Positions 1-7,036 of a DNA stretch of 22,790 nucleotides are shown piece after piece. The position numbers and the translations under genes were made by a program. This DNA is from a virus, in IMG/VR virus record IMGVR_UViG_3300030102_006515, positions 1 to 22,790 of that record. One strand, given 5' to 3'. The notes under the pieces were generated by a model. That model was given only the letters and a program-made list of their open reading frames with translations, was not told the origin of the DNA and did not search any database. How positions within the stretch are numbered: the stretch's first letter is position 1; each line of letters opens with the position of its first letter.

Positions 1-2
1 AT

Positions 3-575
3 GTTTGGGCACAAAACAACCCAGACAAAGCACCTCCATATAGAAGAAGACGCTTAGTTCTTTGTTATTTAGTAGATTCAAAAGGAGCACCTCTCCATAA
101 AAAACCATTAATACTTTCATTACATGGAGGAGCAGCTAAGATTTTATGTCAACGCTACGCTCAATTCTTAGAACAGCTAGAAGTTGCTTATTCAAATGCA
201 ACTGGTGATAAAGCTGCACAAGGATTTGGTGGTAAGATGTGTGCCTCTGTAATTTGGACTCCAACTTTTGGAAGTGAAAAATATGGAGAGACAAGAAAAT
301 CTGACATCGCTGTACCAAAGTCATGGGTTATACCTGATGAGGATACAATCCTTAACTTCTGGCCGCAGAAAGAATCTCTTATAGATGATTATGAGGATGT
401 TTATGAAACTTGTCCACCTGAAGTTTATGCTCAGAAATTCTTCAAGCAGTGCGAGCGAGAAATTGGAATTAATGCCCTAAAACCAGGTGTAGACATAACC
501 AATGCCGTTTTACCAGCTGCTGATGATCTAGGTCAAAAAGATGAAACTGGTGCTCTTGTAGGTGGATTAAGCTAA
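3..575 (+). CDS. Unrecognised protein, 5'-truncated by window edge
   Basis: The reading frame is open from base 3, so the gene began upstream; 190 residues are visible. The first internal ATG is at 237, but the frame before it (VWAQNNPDKAPPYRRRRLVL...) reads as ordinary protein, so 237 is not the likely start. The visible part has a basic stretch (PYRRRRLV), a mixed alpha/beta middle and an acidic Ala/Gly-rich tail (AADDLGQKDETGALVGGLS). I do not recognise the family with confidence; a distant link to cyanobacterial DUF5895 proteins crossed my mind but I cannot verify it. The acidic tail and the downstream Gp157/exonuclease/primase cluster would fit a single-stranded DNA-binding or recombination accessory protein, but that is only inference from position. 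A strong hairpin terminator follows the stop by 20 bases, so this is the last gene of its transcript. Confidence 0.75.
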   Translation, partial: VWAQNNPDKAPPYRRRRLVLCYLVDSKGAPLHKKPLILSLHGGAAKILCQRYAQFLEQLEVAYSNATGDKAAQGFGGKMCASVIWTPTFGSEKYGETRKSDIAVPKSWVIPDEDTILNFWPQKESLIDDYEDVYETCPPEVYAQKFFKQCEREIGINALKPGVDITNAVLPAADDLGQKDETGALVGGLS

Positions 576-595
576 GTTTTTTCAATATTATTTTG

Positions 596-630
596 GCAGG
601 GAGACTTTTTGTAGTTTCTCTGCTTTTTTT
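596..630 (+). terminator. Rho-independent terminator
   Basis: Ten-base-pair stem GCAGGGAGAC (596-605) with GTTTCTCTGC (614-623), including two G-U wobbles, an eight-base loop, then seven T (624-630). It lies 20 bases after the first gene's stop. It is the only textbook terminator I found in the window. Confidence 0.85.
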
Positions 631-709
631 ATGATTTTTTTTGCTTTATTTCTGTCAGTACAATTATCTGCTTTATTTATTAACTTAATTAGTCTGTAAT
701 TTGTATTCA

Positions 710-958
710 TTAATTTAAAGTAAATTTTGTAATTTTATCGTCACTTTCTAAATCAACTAATCTTTTACATAATGCTCGTATAAGTGCTTGTTTATGGAGA
801 ATAATTTTTAGTAATTGTTTAGAAGCTATCCTTAAATGTTCAGGATCTTCTAATTTTTCTAAGTCTTTACCAACTAAAGTCATCACAAATTCATCCTCTA
901 AAGTAGGTTCTGTTTCTTCAGGATCAATAGAAAGTTCTACAAGTTGATAAGATGACAT
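710..958 (-). CDS. Small unknown acidic/helical protein (82 aa)
   Basis: An 82-residue protein with an acidic N-terminal third (DPEETEPTLEDEF) followed by a predicted helical half rich in Leu, Ile and Lys (residues about 40-75, e.g. LRIASKQLLKIILHKQALI). There is no signal peptide, membrane segment or metal motif. It is transcribed divergently from the cluster that starts at 1042. The ATG at 958 lies only a few bases from a TATA-like element, so any leader would be very short. I do not recognise the family. Confidence is in the gene, not in a function. Confidence 0.6.
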   Translation of the reverse strand: MSSYQLVELSIDPEETEPTLEDEFVMTLVGKDLEKLEDPEHLRIASKQLLKIILHKQALIRALCKRLVDLESDDKITKFTLN

Positions 959-964
959 GATATA

Positions 965-1013
965 AGGCTTTTTTACTATTCTACTTCAATTATTGACAGC
1001 AACCGTAAAGCCT
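965..1013. promoter_or_regulatory. Inverted repeat in divergent promoter region
   Basis: AGGCTTT (965-971) and AAAGCCT (1007-1013) form a perfect 7-bp inverted repeat between two divergent genes. On each strand the motif is followed directly by an AT-rich TATA-like element (AAAGCCTTATA on minus, AAAGCCTATA on plus), so both divergent promoters carry the same element at a matching position. This could be a shared operator or a phage-specific promoter element; no binding protein is known here. Confidence 0.4.
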
Positions 1014-1020
1014 ATACAAT
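993..1020 (+). promoter_or_regulatory. Sigma70-type promoter for the early-type cluster
   Basis: A perfect -35 box TTGACA (993-998), a 16-bp spacer, and a -10 box TACAAT (1015-1020; five of six match TATAAT) stand 21 bases before the ATG at 1042. This is the best consensus promoter in the window and would let host RNA polymerase start the Gp157/exonuclease cluster early in infection. The early timing is inference. Confidence 0.7.
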
Positions 1021-1041
1021 TTAAACGATTAGATTTTTATT

Positions 1042-1644
1042 ATGGCTGACCCATTAACATATGAGCAATTACTTGAAAATAAAAAATTAATAGATAGTTT
1101 ACTAGATTCAAAAACTATAAATGAAGAGGATAAAAGAGAATTAGAATATATTTGGAAATCACTAGAATCACGAGAAGAATCAAAGTTTGATGCAATTATT
1201 TCTTTAATAAAAGATTGCGATAAACAAATTACAAGTAGAAAAAAAGATATAAATGAATTACAAAAAAATTTAAATTACTGGGAAAATAAAAGAAAAACTA
1301 TTATTAACATTATTAAGACTGCTTATGAAAAAAACTTAATAAGTTCAATGCCAACAGGTAATAAATATCAAGCAACAATTAAATCTGTAAAATCTAAAAT
1401 AGTAGATAACTTTAAATCTTGGACGCAAGAAGAAAAAAATAAATTTAGTTTATATAAAACCACTACGATACAAAGATTATTTGATGGCTCCACTGTCGAT
1501 TGGAAAGAGGAGCTGTTACCTGATAAAGAACAACTTAGAAAATTAATGATTGAGGATCCCCTTACCGCCCCTACAAAAGTAAAATTAGTGCATAGAGTAT
1601 CTTTAACGTACAACCTCAGAAAAAGGTTAAGAAAAGGTATATAA
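1042..1644 (+). CDS. Gp157-family (siphovirus Gp157-like) coiled-coil protein
   Basis: A 200-residue protein. Residues about 5-110 form a long charged coiled coil with the order typical of phage Gp157 proteins: a short N-terminal helix, a Glu-rich segment (EEDKRELEYIWKSLESREESKF), then DAIISLIKDCDKQITSRKK and a helix rich in Lys/Arg/Asn. From about residue 112 a beta-like segment follows (NKYQATIKSVKSKIVDNFKSW), then a Lys/Arg-rich C-terminal region. Gp157 genes commonly sit beside phage recombination or replication genes, and here it opens a cluster holding a PD-(D/E)XK exonuclease. The family's biochemical role is not settled. The start is the ATG following the promoter at 993-1020. The family call is from architecture, not from a database match. 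Confidence 0.6.
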   Translation: MADPLTYEQLLENKKLIDSLLDSKTINEEDKRELEYIWKSLESREESKFDAIISLIKDCDKQITSRKKDINELQKNLNYWENKRKTIINIIKTAYEKNLISSMPTGNKYQATIKSVKSKIVDNFKSWTQEEKNKFSLYKTTTIQRLFDGSTVDWKEELLPDKEQLRKLMIEDPLTAPTKVKLVHRVSLTYNLRKRLRKGI

Positions 1645-1693
1645 AGTTGATTTTATATTTACTCTTACTAAAATAATAAAAATTCTAATTAAA

Positions 1694-1837
1694 ATGAACA
1701 AAAAAGAAAAATTTAACAGATTTATAGAAAACGCTGCTAGATCTATAGAACCAATGTCTTTAGGAGAAATTATTAAAAGACAAAAAGATGCAATAAAAGA
1801 GGGAACTCTTGAGAGCTACAGTAATTTTGATAGATAA
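1694..1837 (+). CDS. Small unknown ORF (47 aa)
   Basis: A 47-residue ORF beginning MNKKEKFNRFIENAARSIEP, predicted largely helical, with Lys/Arg-rich first third and the phrase MSLGEIIKRQKDAIKEG in the middle. It lies 49 bases after the Gp157-like gene on the same strand and fills an otherwise empty gap between two genes. No clear Shine-Dalgarno is visible. The amino-acid composition is protein-like rather than random, but the family is unknown. Confidence 0.5.
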   Translation: MNKKEKFNRFIENAARSIEPMSLGEIIKRQKDAIKEGTLESYSNFDR

Positions 1838-1871
1838 TTATTTTATTTTTGTATTTTTACTATAAATTTTT

Positions 1872-1890
1872 GGATATAGGGCAGTTATCC
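1872..1890 (+). promoter_or_regulatory. Short hairpin in leader of the 79-aa gene
   Basis: GGATA (1872-1876) pairs with TATCC (1886-1890) around a nine-base loop, ending 22 bases before the ATG at 1913. There is no T-run after it, so it is not a terminator. A weak candidate for an RNA element. Confidence 0.25.
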
Positions 1891-1912
1891 TAAAGTTACT
1901 CAAAAATATAAA

Positions 1913-2152
1913 ATGGTGAGTACAAAGAACTTTAAGTATCGTGGACAAGCGAGTGAAATTCTTGAACCGATTATCTTTTCTGATTATGAAATTAAAAGTT
2001 TAAAACATGGTAATACTGGGCATGTTTTATATAAATTTCCTAGTAAAAATCATAATTGGGAAGACTGCTGGACGAGTAATCTTCAAGAGGCTCAAGCTGG
2101 AGTTACGAAATATCTACAAAACTTAAAAAATAAAAAGGATAAATTTAAGTAG
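1913..2152 (+). CDS. Unknown small protein (79 aa)
   Basis: Seventy-nine residues with a mixed beta/alpha pattern: aromatic-rich beta-like N-terminal part (FKYRGQASEILEPIIFSDYEI), a His/Trp-containing centre (NHNWEDCWTSN), and a basic helical tail (VTKYLQNLKNKKDKFK). No known motif is visible. It is co-directional with its neighbours and belongs to the early-type cluster. The start ATG follows an A-rich leader without a clear ribosome binding site. Confidence 0.6.
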   Translation: MVSTKNFKYRGQASEILEPIIFSDYEIKSLKHGNTGHVLYKFPSKNHNWEDCWTSNLQEAQAGVTKYLQNLKNKKDKFK

Positions 2153-2184
2153 AAATAAATTAGAATCAAGCTGTACAAAAAATT

Positions 2185-2451
2185 ATGTTAGTGACAACAA
2201 CGCCCAGTATGACTAAACTTATGGATGACTTAGCTAAAAATATTCATAAGCATCTTTATGAAGTTTCTACTGAGTTTGAAGGTAATCATTTTGTCTTAAC
2301 TCCTATTACTGATGTGGTTAAGAAATTTGATAGAAACCACAGAACAATTCAAAGACGGATCAATGCTTTGAAAGACGAAGGTTTACTTGTGCCAATCATA
2401 AAGAGAAACACAATAACCTTATATCAAATATTTAACACGGAGGAACAATGA
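2185..2451 (+). CDS. Winged-helix DNA-binding protein (88 aa)
   Basis: Residues about 30-85 read as a winged helix-turn-helix: helix ITDVVKKF, turn, recognition helix NHRTIQRRINALKDEGLL, then a short beta hairpin (VPIIKRNTITLYQI) as wing. The phrase TIQRRINALKDEGLL is characteristic of replication-initiator or transcription-regulator wHTH modules. The stop overlaps the next start (ATGA at 2448-2451), so the pair is translationally coupled. It could regulate this early cluster or bind an origin nearby; the sequence does not decide. The family call is by pattern. Confidence 0.6.
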   Translation: MLVTTTPSMTKLMDDLAKNIHKHLYEVSTEFEGNHFVLTPITDVVKKFDRNHRTIQRRINALKDEGLLVPIIKRNTITLYQIFNTEEQ

Positions 2452-2759
2452 CAACAAATGGTAATCCACGCCAAGATCCTTATATTGAGCATCTTGATTT
2501 TTTAGTTTCTTCTTTTACTGATAATGGTAAATCATTAAGAGGATTTACTATGAATCCACAAGAACTAGCAATTACTATGTTGACAGCAGGTTTATTAGCT
2601 AATTCAAAATTAATGATCAGCCCAGATGATGCTATTAAGTCGGCATTTGATATTCATAAAAGAATACAAGGTCATGTAGCAAACTATCAAAATATACAAT
2701 TTGCTGCAAAAATTGAAAATGCTTTTAATGAAAAACCACCTGAAGTGGAACACGATTAA
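2448..2759 (+). CDS. Unknown protein coupled to wHTH gene (103 aa)
   Basis: A 103-residue, mostly helical protein. The ATG overlaps the stop of the wHTH gene and is preceded by a strong Shine-Dalgarno GGAGG at 2439-2443, the clearest ribosome site in this cluster. The centre carries an Ala/Leu-rich helix (ELAITMLTAGLLANSKL) followed by SPDDAIKSAFDIHKRI; the C-terminus is acidic (PPEVEHD). No enzyme motif or membrane signal is convincing. Coupling to a DNA-binding protein suggests a joint role, but the function is unknown. Confidence 0.65.
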   Translation: MTTNGNPRQDPYIEHLDFLVSSFTDNGKSLRGFTMNPQELAITMLTAGLLANSKLMISPDDAIKSAFDIHKRIQGHVANYQNIQFAAKIENAFNEKPPEVEHD

Positions 2760-2807
2760 AAACGAAAGTTAAGAGGCGGTATCCTCCTATCAGTCTTAAA
2801 TACTTTT

Positions 2808-3626
2808 TTGGATTATAGATCTCAAGGTGATACAAGAGTTTCCATAAATGGATCTCGTCACTATAAAACACCTTATGGTGCTTTACCCTCTGTAACCACT
2901 ATCTTGTCTGAAACATCAGGAAGTAAAGCAGCTTTAGAAAGATGGGCTAAAAAAAATCCTGGAGGTAGAGAAGCTGCTGCAGCTAGAGGAACAAAAGTTC
3001 ACTCTCTAATGGAGGATTATTTATTAGGTGTAGATAGAGAACCTGAGATAAAAGATCCAGAAATAGCTGCTTTTTGGAACGGATTACCAGATAATCTAAG
3101 TAAATTAGAAAATGTTTTATGGGCGGAAAACCCTGCTAACATTGATGACTATGCTTGGTGTAAAGGATCTGATGGTATATCAAGAGTATGGCATCCTGGT
3201 TTTCATGAAGGTAAAAATTTTGGTTGGGCAGGGGCTCCAGATATTGTTGCTGAGTACAAAGGCAAAATTATTTTGGGTGATTTAAAAACTAGCACTGGAC
3301 CGTACTATTCTCAATGGCCTGATTCAAGTACGCCAAAAAATGAATATGGTAAAAAACGAGCTGGTTTTATGAAATATCAAAAATGTCAATTACAATTAGC
3401 TGCCTATGCTTTGGGATTAGAACATACTATTAATGTAATTCCTGAACTTTGTATGACTTTTGTTGCTACAAAAGAAACTTCTCAGGTTTTTGTTATACAA
3501 AGAAGAACTATCGAAAAATATAAAGAAAAATGGAAAGCTACTGTAAAAAAATATTATGAAGTAATATTACCAGAGAAACAACAGCGTGAGATTGAAATGT
3601 TAGGTATAGATGGCGATGAGATGTAG
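2808..3626 (+). CDS. PD-(D/E)XK exonuclease (RecB/Cas4-like)
   Basis: A 272-residue nuclease of the PD-(D/E)XK superfamily. Visible motifs in order: GTKVH with His65; D145 in AGAPDIVAEY; the (D/E)XK core GDLK with D158 and K160 followed by TS; and the QLxxY helix QLAAY (residues 196-200). This H...D...DxK...QxxxY order is that of RecB-type and Cas4-like exonucleases, which use Mg2+ or Mn2+ to resect DNA ends for recombination. No Cas4-type Cys cluster for an Fe-S centre is present. The frame opens at a stop at 2757; no ATG lies near the N-terminus, so TTG at 2808 is the probable start, giving MDYRSQGDTRVSINGSRHYK, which reads like a normal N-terminus. Placement between Gp157-like and primase-helicase genes supports a replication/recombination role. 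Confidence 0.8.
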   Translation: MDYRSQGDTRVSINGSRHYKTPYGALPSVTTILSETSGSKAALERWAKKNPGGREAAAARGTKVHSLMEDYLLGVDREPEIKDPEIAAFWNGLPDNLSKLENVLWAENPANIDDYAWCKGSDGISRVWHPGFHEGKNFGWAGAPDIVAEYKGKIILGDLKTSTGPYYSQWPDSSTPKNEYGKKRAGFMKYQKCQLQLAAYALGLEHTINVIPELCMTFVATKETSQVFVIQRRTIEKYKEKWKATVKKYYEVILPEKQQREIEMLGIDGDEM

Positions 3627-3788
3627 ACAAAGATAAAAACCTATGCATAATAAATTAAATATAGGAATCAGCACATTTAGTGCGTAAATAGAAAGAAAAT
3701 AGAAAATTTTCCTATATATAGGGGTTCCGCTGTTAGAAATAGAAGCTAACCTCTAGATGAATTATCTAAACATACAGAAAAGCAAATA
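3627..3788 (+). promoter_or_regulatory. Non-coding leader of the primase-helicase gene with hairpins
   Basis: This 162-base AT-rich gap holds two potential structures. One is a small hairpin, GCAC (3671-3674) with GTGC (3680-3683). The other is a pair of mutually exclusive stems: TAGGGGTT (3719-3726) can pair with AACCTCTA (3748-3755, one G-U), or GTTAG (3732-3736) can pair with CTAAC (3746-3750), sharing bases 3748-3750. No T-run or clear promoter consensus follows. A regulatory leader or origin element is possible; I see no gene in it. Confidence 0.35.
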
Positions 3789-6353
3789 ATGTCAAAAGCT
3801 TCTCAAGAACCCAATAATCATCTCAAAGCAGGACAAATCAATTTTGATTTAATACCTAGGGATTGGGCATTGACACCATTACAAGGTAAAAGAGCGTATA
3901 TTGCAGGTTGGACATCACAACCCTACACAATAGATGAAATAAAACGTGAGTTTGATCAGGGAAAGGCAACAGGTATAGGTTTAATAACAGGTGTTTGGTC
4001 TAACAAAGGAGGTTTAATTTGGGTAGATATTGACGGGCCAGAGGCTTTAAAAGATTTAGAGGAGTTAGCAGGAGCTCCCTTATCAGCTGCATTTCCTCCT
4101 ACCTTAACGATCTCCTCTGGTAAAGAATCAAGGCAACGTATGTTGTTTAGTATTCCAGCAGAAAAACTACCTTTGATACCAGATAAGGCAACAATAAAAA
4201 TTGGAATTCCTTCTTTTGAAATTTTATTTAGATCAAGGCAAGGGGCTATCATGGGAAGTCACCCAGAGACTAGCGGATATTTCACCACGCCTCATGGTGG
4301 CTTTGAATATGCTAAGAACCCTCCTGAACTCCCACAGTGGCTTTACGATGCAATTGTAAAAGCATACCCACTAAATAAATATAAAAAACCTATTAAGGAA
4401 GGAATATTAACCCAACAAGTAAATATTGATTATGAAGAAGATTCGGAGTATCAACAAGAATCTTATATTAATGATGCAAAAATTTATTTAGATCATCTTA
4501 ATTTAGAAAGAGCACAAGAATATGACTCATGGGTAAAGGTCGGAATGTGTTTAAAACAAATTGATGATACTTTACTTTCAGAATGGATTGACTGGTCAAA
4601 GCAAGCAGAAAATTTTGAGGAAGGTGCTTGCGAAAAAAAATGGAATACCTTTGAAGTAGTTGATGGAGGTCCTAACCCAGAAAATCATTGTGGACTTCAT
4701 CATTTAAGAGCAATGGCAAAAGAGGATGGATATGTAGATATTGGTGGATTTGTCGTTGAAAGTGGTAAATCATTAAAAGAAAAAGCCAAAAAGTTATTTG
4801 AAAATGATAATTCAGTTCCTGTGAATGTTGTTGACGATGTACTAAATGAAATACTAGGCCAACCTACTAATAAAGAATTAAGAGAAGTTTCACAAAAAAT
4901 ACAAAATAAAAGTAAACCAAAAACACCACCTGCATCTGAACTCTCAGAACATGTAACACCAATGGTAATTGAGTGTGGTTGGAGATATGATCCTAAATAT
5001 GATACCTTTATGTTCTACCAGTCCTCTAAAGGTACTTGGAGAAGAGAGGAATATAGAACAGAGTATAAACATTTTGTACAAGACTTATTTTTAAGAGAAA
5101 GTATACCTACACCAAGTGGCTTTACCTCACATCTTTTATCAGATGTTGTAAATCTTACACAAGCATATATTACTCAACCATATTGGAATGATGATCCTGA
5201 TAAGTTAGCTTTCAGAAATGGTGTCCTAGAAATGAGCACAGGAGAGTTTTTAGATCATGACCCTGAGCATTATTTAACTTGGGGTTTAGATTTTGATTAT
5301 GATCCTCAAGCAGACAGCGGACCTATTATTGAATGGTTGAAAAAAACTCAATATGGTGATTTAGAAAGAGTTCAAGTATTAAGAGCATGGTTAAAAGCTT
5401 GTTTAGTCGGTAAAGGCCATGAACTACAAAGATTCTTAGAAGTAATAGGACCTGGAGGTAGGGGTAAATCAACATTTGCTAATCTTTGCTGTGCTTTGGT
5501 TGGTAATGGTAATTATGCTAGTACAACATTAAATCAATTAGAGCAAAGTAGATTTGAAATTGCTTCAATAAAAGGAAAAAGATTAACTTTAATAAATGAT
5601 TCAGAAAGATATGGTGGTTCTGCTCAAATTTTTAAAGCTTTAACTGGAGGAGATAATCTAAGATTTGAGGAAAAAAATAAAAATGTTGGTGAACCATTTG
5701 TATATACAGGAATGGTTATGGTCTGTGCTAATGAACCAATTCAAACAACAGATAATACTTCTGGTTTAACACGAAGGAGACTAACTGTTGAATTTAACAG
5801 ACCATTATGGGATAAAAATTCTGAAGCAGTGGAAATGATAAAACTTGAAAATGGTGAAGTAAATGGCTTATGGAAGAGTTATTTACCAGGCTTAGTTAAT
5901 TGGGTTTTAGAAATGAAAACACAAGAAATGCGTGAATATTTATTAGATACTTATGAGAAAGTAAAACATTTAAAAGGTGTAAGAAATAATATTTTACTTA
6001 CAAGTAATAATTTAGTTGAATGGTTACAATCAGAGGTGGTTCATGATGATAAGGCCGTATCTGCTGTAGGTAAAAAAATTCCCGCTTCAAAAGAGTCAAA
6101 AGAAAGATATTGTAATACTAATTTTCATCTCTATGCAAGTTATTGTTCGTATTGTGAAGACACAGGATCAAAACCAGTAGGGCAAAAAAGATTTATAGCT
6201 CTTCTATTAGATTGTTGTAGAAATCAATTAGGACTTAAAGAGATAAAACAGTTTAGTCAAAAAGGTAGACCTTTCATTAAAGGTTTGGCAATAAGAAATT
6301 CAGATGTGAAATATAAAAATAAAGAAACTATATTACCAGAAAAGCAGTCATAG
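3789..6353 (+). CDS. Primase-helicase: AEP prim-pol, PriCT-2, D5-type SF3 helicase
   Basis: An 854-residue replication protein that would make primers and unwind DNA at the fork. Residues about 20-195 are an archaeo-eukaryotic primase/bifunctional prim-pol domain: the metal-binding DxD is D80-I-D82 in WVDIDG and the sxH motif is GSH at 156-158. Residues about 228-310 match PriCT-2 (DAKIYLDHLNLERAQEYDSW and the conserved Trp/Phe pattern WNTFE). A linker and D5_N-like region follow, then an SF3 helicase ATPase: Walker A GPGGRGKST (554-562), Walker B-like LTLINDSE (599-606), sensor-1 CANEP, and arginine finger TRRRL (661-665). All key residues look intact. This fusion is common in phages, plasmids and satellites and often initiates at an origin on the same molecule. 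The start is the ATG at 3789. Confidence 0.9.
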   Translation: MSKASQEPNNHLKAGQINFDLIPRDWALTPLQGKRAYIAGWTSQPYTIDEIKREFDQGKATGIGLITGVWSNKGGLIWVDIDGPEALKDLEELAGAPLSAAFPPTLTISSGKESRQRMLFSIPAEKLPLIPDKATIKIGIPSFEILFRSRQGAIMGSHPETSGYFTTPHGGFEYAKNPPELPQWLYDAIVKAYPLNKYKKPIKEGILTQQVNIDYEEDSEYQQESYINDAKIYLDHLNLERAQEYDSWVKVGMCLKQIDDTLLSEWIDWSKQAENFEEGACEKKWNTFEVVDGGPNPENHCGLHHLRAMAKEDGYVDIGGFVVESGKSLKEKAKKLFENDNSVPVNVVDDVLNEILGQPTNKELREVSQKIQNKSKPKTPPASELSEHVTPMVIECGWRYDPKYDTFMFYQSSKGTWRREEYRTEYKHFVQDLFLRESIPTPSGFTSHLLSDVVNLTQAYITQPYWNDDPDKLAFRNGVLEMSTGEFLDHDPEHYLTWGLDFDYDPQADSGPIIEWLKKTQYGDLERVQVLRAWLKACLVGKGHELQRFLEVIGPGGRGKSTFANLCCALVGNGNYASTTLNQLEQSRFEIASIKGKRLTLINDSERYGGSAQIFKALTGGDNLRFEEKNKNVGEPFVYTGMVMVCANEPIQTTDNTSGLTRRRLTVEFNRPLWDKNSEAVEMIKLENGEVNGLWKSYLPGLVNWVLEMKTQEMREYLLDTYEKVKHLKGVRNNILLTSNNLVEWLQSEVVHDDKAVSAVGKKIPASKESKERYCNTNFHLYASYCSYCEDTGSKPVGQKRFIALLLDCCRNQLGLKEIKQFSQKGRPFIKGLAIRNSDVKYKNKETILPEKQS

Positions 6354-6411
6354 CAGTAGACATAAGAAATATTTATACCTTATATAGGCAATATTAAGTT
6401 ATGTAAACTTG

Positions 6412-6428
6412 TGTTACAAAGTGTAACA
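6412..6428. promoter_or_regulatory. Inverted repeat upstream of the Hli operon
   Basis: TGTTAC (6412-6417) and GTAACA (6423-6428) are a perfect 6-bp inverted repeat with a five-base spacer, 33 bases before the first Hli ATG. A TAAAAT element (6433-6438) just downstream could be a -10 box. The repeat therefore sits where an operator would act on the Hli cassette. It does not fit the NtcA consensus GTA-N8-TAC. Confidence 0.4.
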
Positions 6429-6460
6429 TTGTTAAAATATAAAGAAGATATAAATACCTA

Positions 6461-6652
6461 ATGACAACAGTTACAGAAAGTGGCGGTCGCCAAAACATCT
6501 ATTCAGTTGAACCTGTCACTGATGTTGACCCGAATTATCAAGGCTATCCAGAAGAGGCTGAAAAAGCTAATGGACGCTGGGCAATGATCGGTTTTGTAGC
6601 TTTATTAGGTGCTTATTCAACAACAGGTCAGATTATTCCTGGCATTTTTTAA
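6461..6652 (+). CDS. hli: High-light-inducible protein 1 (63 aa)
   Basis: A one-helix chlorophyll-binding stress protein of the Hli family, acting in the thylakoid membrane near photosystem II to dissipate excess light energy. The C-terminal half has the full signature: EKANGRWAMIGF, with the chlorophyll-ligand Glu and its salt-bridge Arg both present, then a transmembrane helix (VALLGAYSTTG) and the TGQIIPGIF end common to marine picocyanobacterial and cyanophage Hlis. The N-terminal 30 residues are a soluble extension. It is the first of four consecutive Hli genes and the only one with both key residues. The next gene starts 20 bases later. Confidence 0.93.
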   Translation: MTTVTESGGRQNIYSVEPVTDVDPNYQGYPEEAEKANGRWAMIGFVALLGAYSTTGQIIPGIF

Positions 6653-6672
6653 ATTAAAACCCCTTTTTTATC

Positions 6673-6780
6673 ATGACTCCTGAAGCAGAAAGATTTAACG
6701 GCTGGGCAGCAATGCTTGGATTCGTAGCAGCAGTTGGTGCTTACGCAACAACAGGTAATATAATTCCTGGAATATTCTAA
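6673..6780 (+). CDS. hli: High-light-inducible protein 2 (35 aa)
   Basis: A minimal Hli of 35 residues starting MTPEAERFNGWAAMLGF and ending TTGNIIPGIF. The ligand Glu and Asn are kept (ERFNG) but the Arg of the NGR signature is Trp. It has a single transmembrane helix, almost nothing outside it, and would have to pair with another Hli or a photosystem subunit. It is too short to be found by length alone. Its TAA stop overlaps the next ATG by one base (TAATG). Confidence 0.9.
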   Translation: MTPEAERFNGWAAMLGFVAAVGAYATTGNIIPGIF

Positions 6781-6893
6781 TGAATAATAAAGATATATTT
6801 TTTAAAGCACAAGGACGAGCAGCAATGATGGGTTTCATCATTATCTGCACAGTTTATGGCTTAACAGGTCAATTAATTCCAGGCTTTGTGTAA
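6780..6893 (+). CDS. hli: High-light-inducible protein 3 (37 aa)
   Basis: A 37-residue Hli: FKAQGRAAMMGF followed by a hydrophobic helix (IIICTVYGLTG) and QLIPGFV. The Arg of the signature is present, but the ligand Glu is replaced by Phe8 and Asn by Gln11. This is the reverse of its neighbours, which keep Glu and lose Arg. The start overlaps the preceding stop by one base, and the stop overlaps the next start the same way, so expression is likely coupled. Confidence 0.85.
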   Translation: MNNKDIFFKAQGRAAMMGFIIICTVYGLTGQLIPGFV

Positions 6894-7036
6894 TGGATAT
6901 TCAATCTTATTCTAAACCAATCGAAAAGCAAAAAATAATTGCTGAAAGATTAAATGGACAATTAGCAATGTTAGGTGTTGTTGCTGCAGTTGGTGCTTAC
7001 CTAACTACAGGTCAATTAATACCTGGATTTATTTAA
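6893..7036 (+). CDS. hli: High-light-inducible protein 4 (47 aa)
   Basis: A 47-residue Hli: a soluble N-terminus (MDIQSYSKPIEKQK), then AERLNGQLAMLGVVAAVGAY and TTGQLIPGFI. The ligand Glu and Asn are present, the signature Arg is Gln. One transmembrane helix. The start is coupled to the preceding gene by a TAATG overlap, and its own stop overlaps the start at 7036 in the same way. Confidence 0.9.
   Translation: MDIQSYSKPIEKQKIIAERLNGQLAMLGVVAAVGAYLTTGQLIPGFI

Noticed and set aside
1-57. ATG at base 1 opening a short frame
   Set aside because: It stops after 18 codons; the long open frame from base 3 through 575 reads as real protein.
136-324. Minus-strand ORF inside the first gene
   Set aside because: Antisense shadow of a convincing frame; composition is Gln/His-rich and not protein-like.
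1368-1613. Minus-strand ORF within the Gp157-like gene
   Set aside because: Fully antisense to a better-supported coiled-coil protein.
2761-2800. tRNA-like or terminator element between 2759 and 2808
   Set aside because: Only a GAGG/CCTC four-base stem; no T-run, no cloverleaf or T-loop sequence.
3732-3750. GTTAGAAATAGAAGCTAAC resembling part of a CRISPR guide scaffold
   Set aside because: No repeats, spacers, cas genes or anti-repeat are nearby; a simple short hairpin explains it.
3956-4252. Minus-strand ORF inside the primase domain
   Set aside because: Overlaps the catalytic DxD and GSH motifs of the plus-strand primase; shadow.
6402-6419. Possible NtcA site before hli (GTA...TAC)
   Set aside because: Spacing is nine bases rather than eight, and it overlaps the better palindrome.
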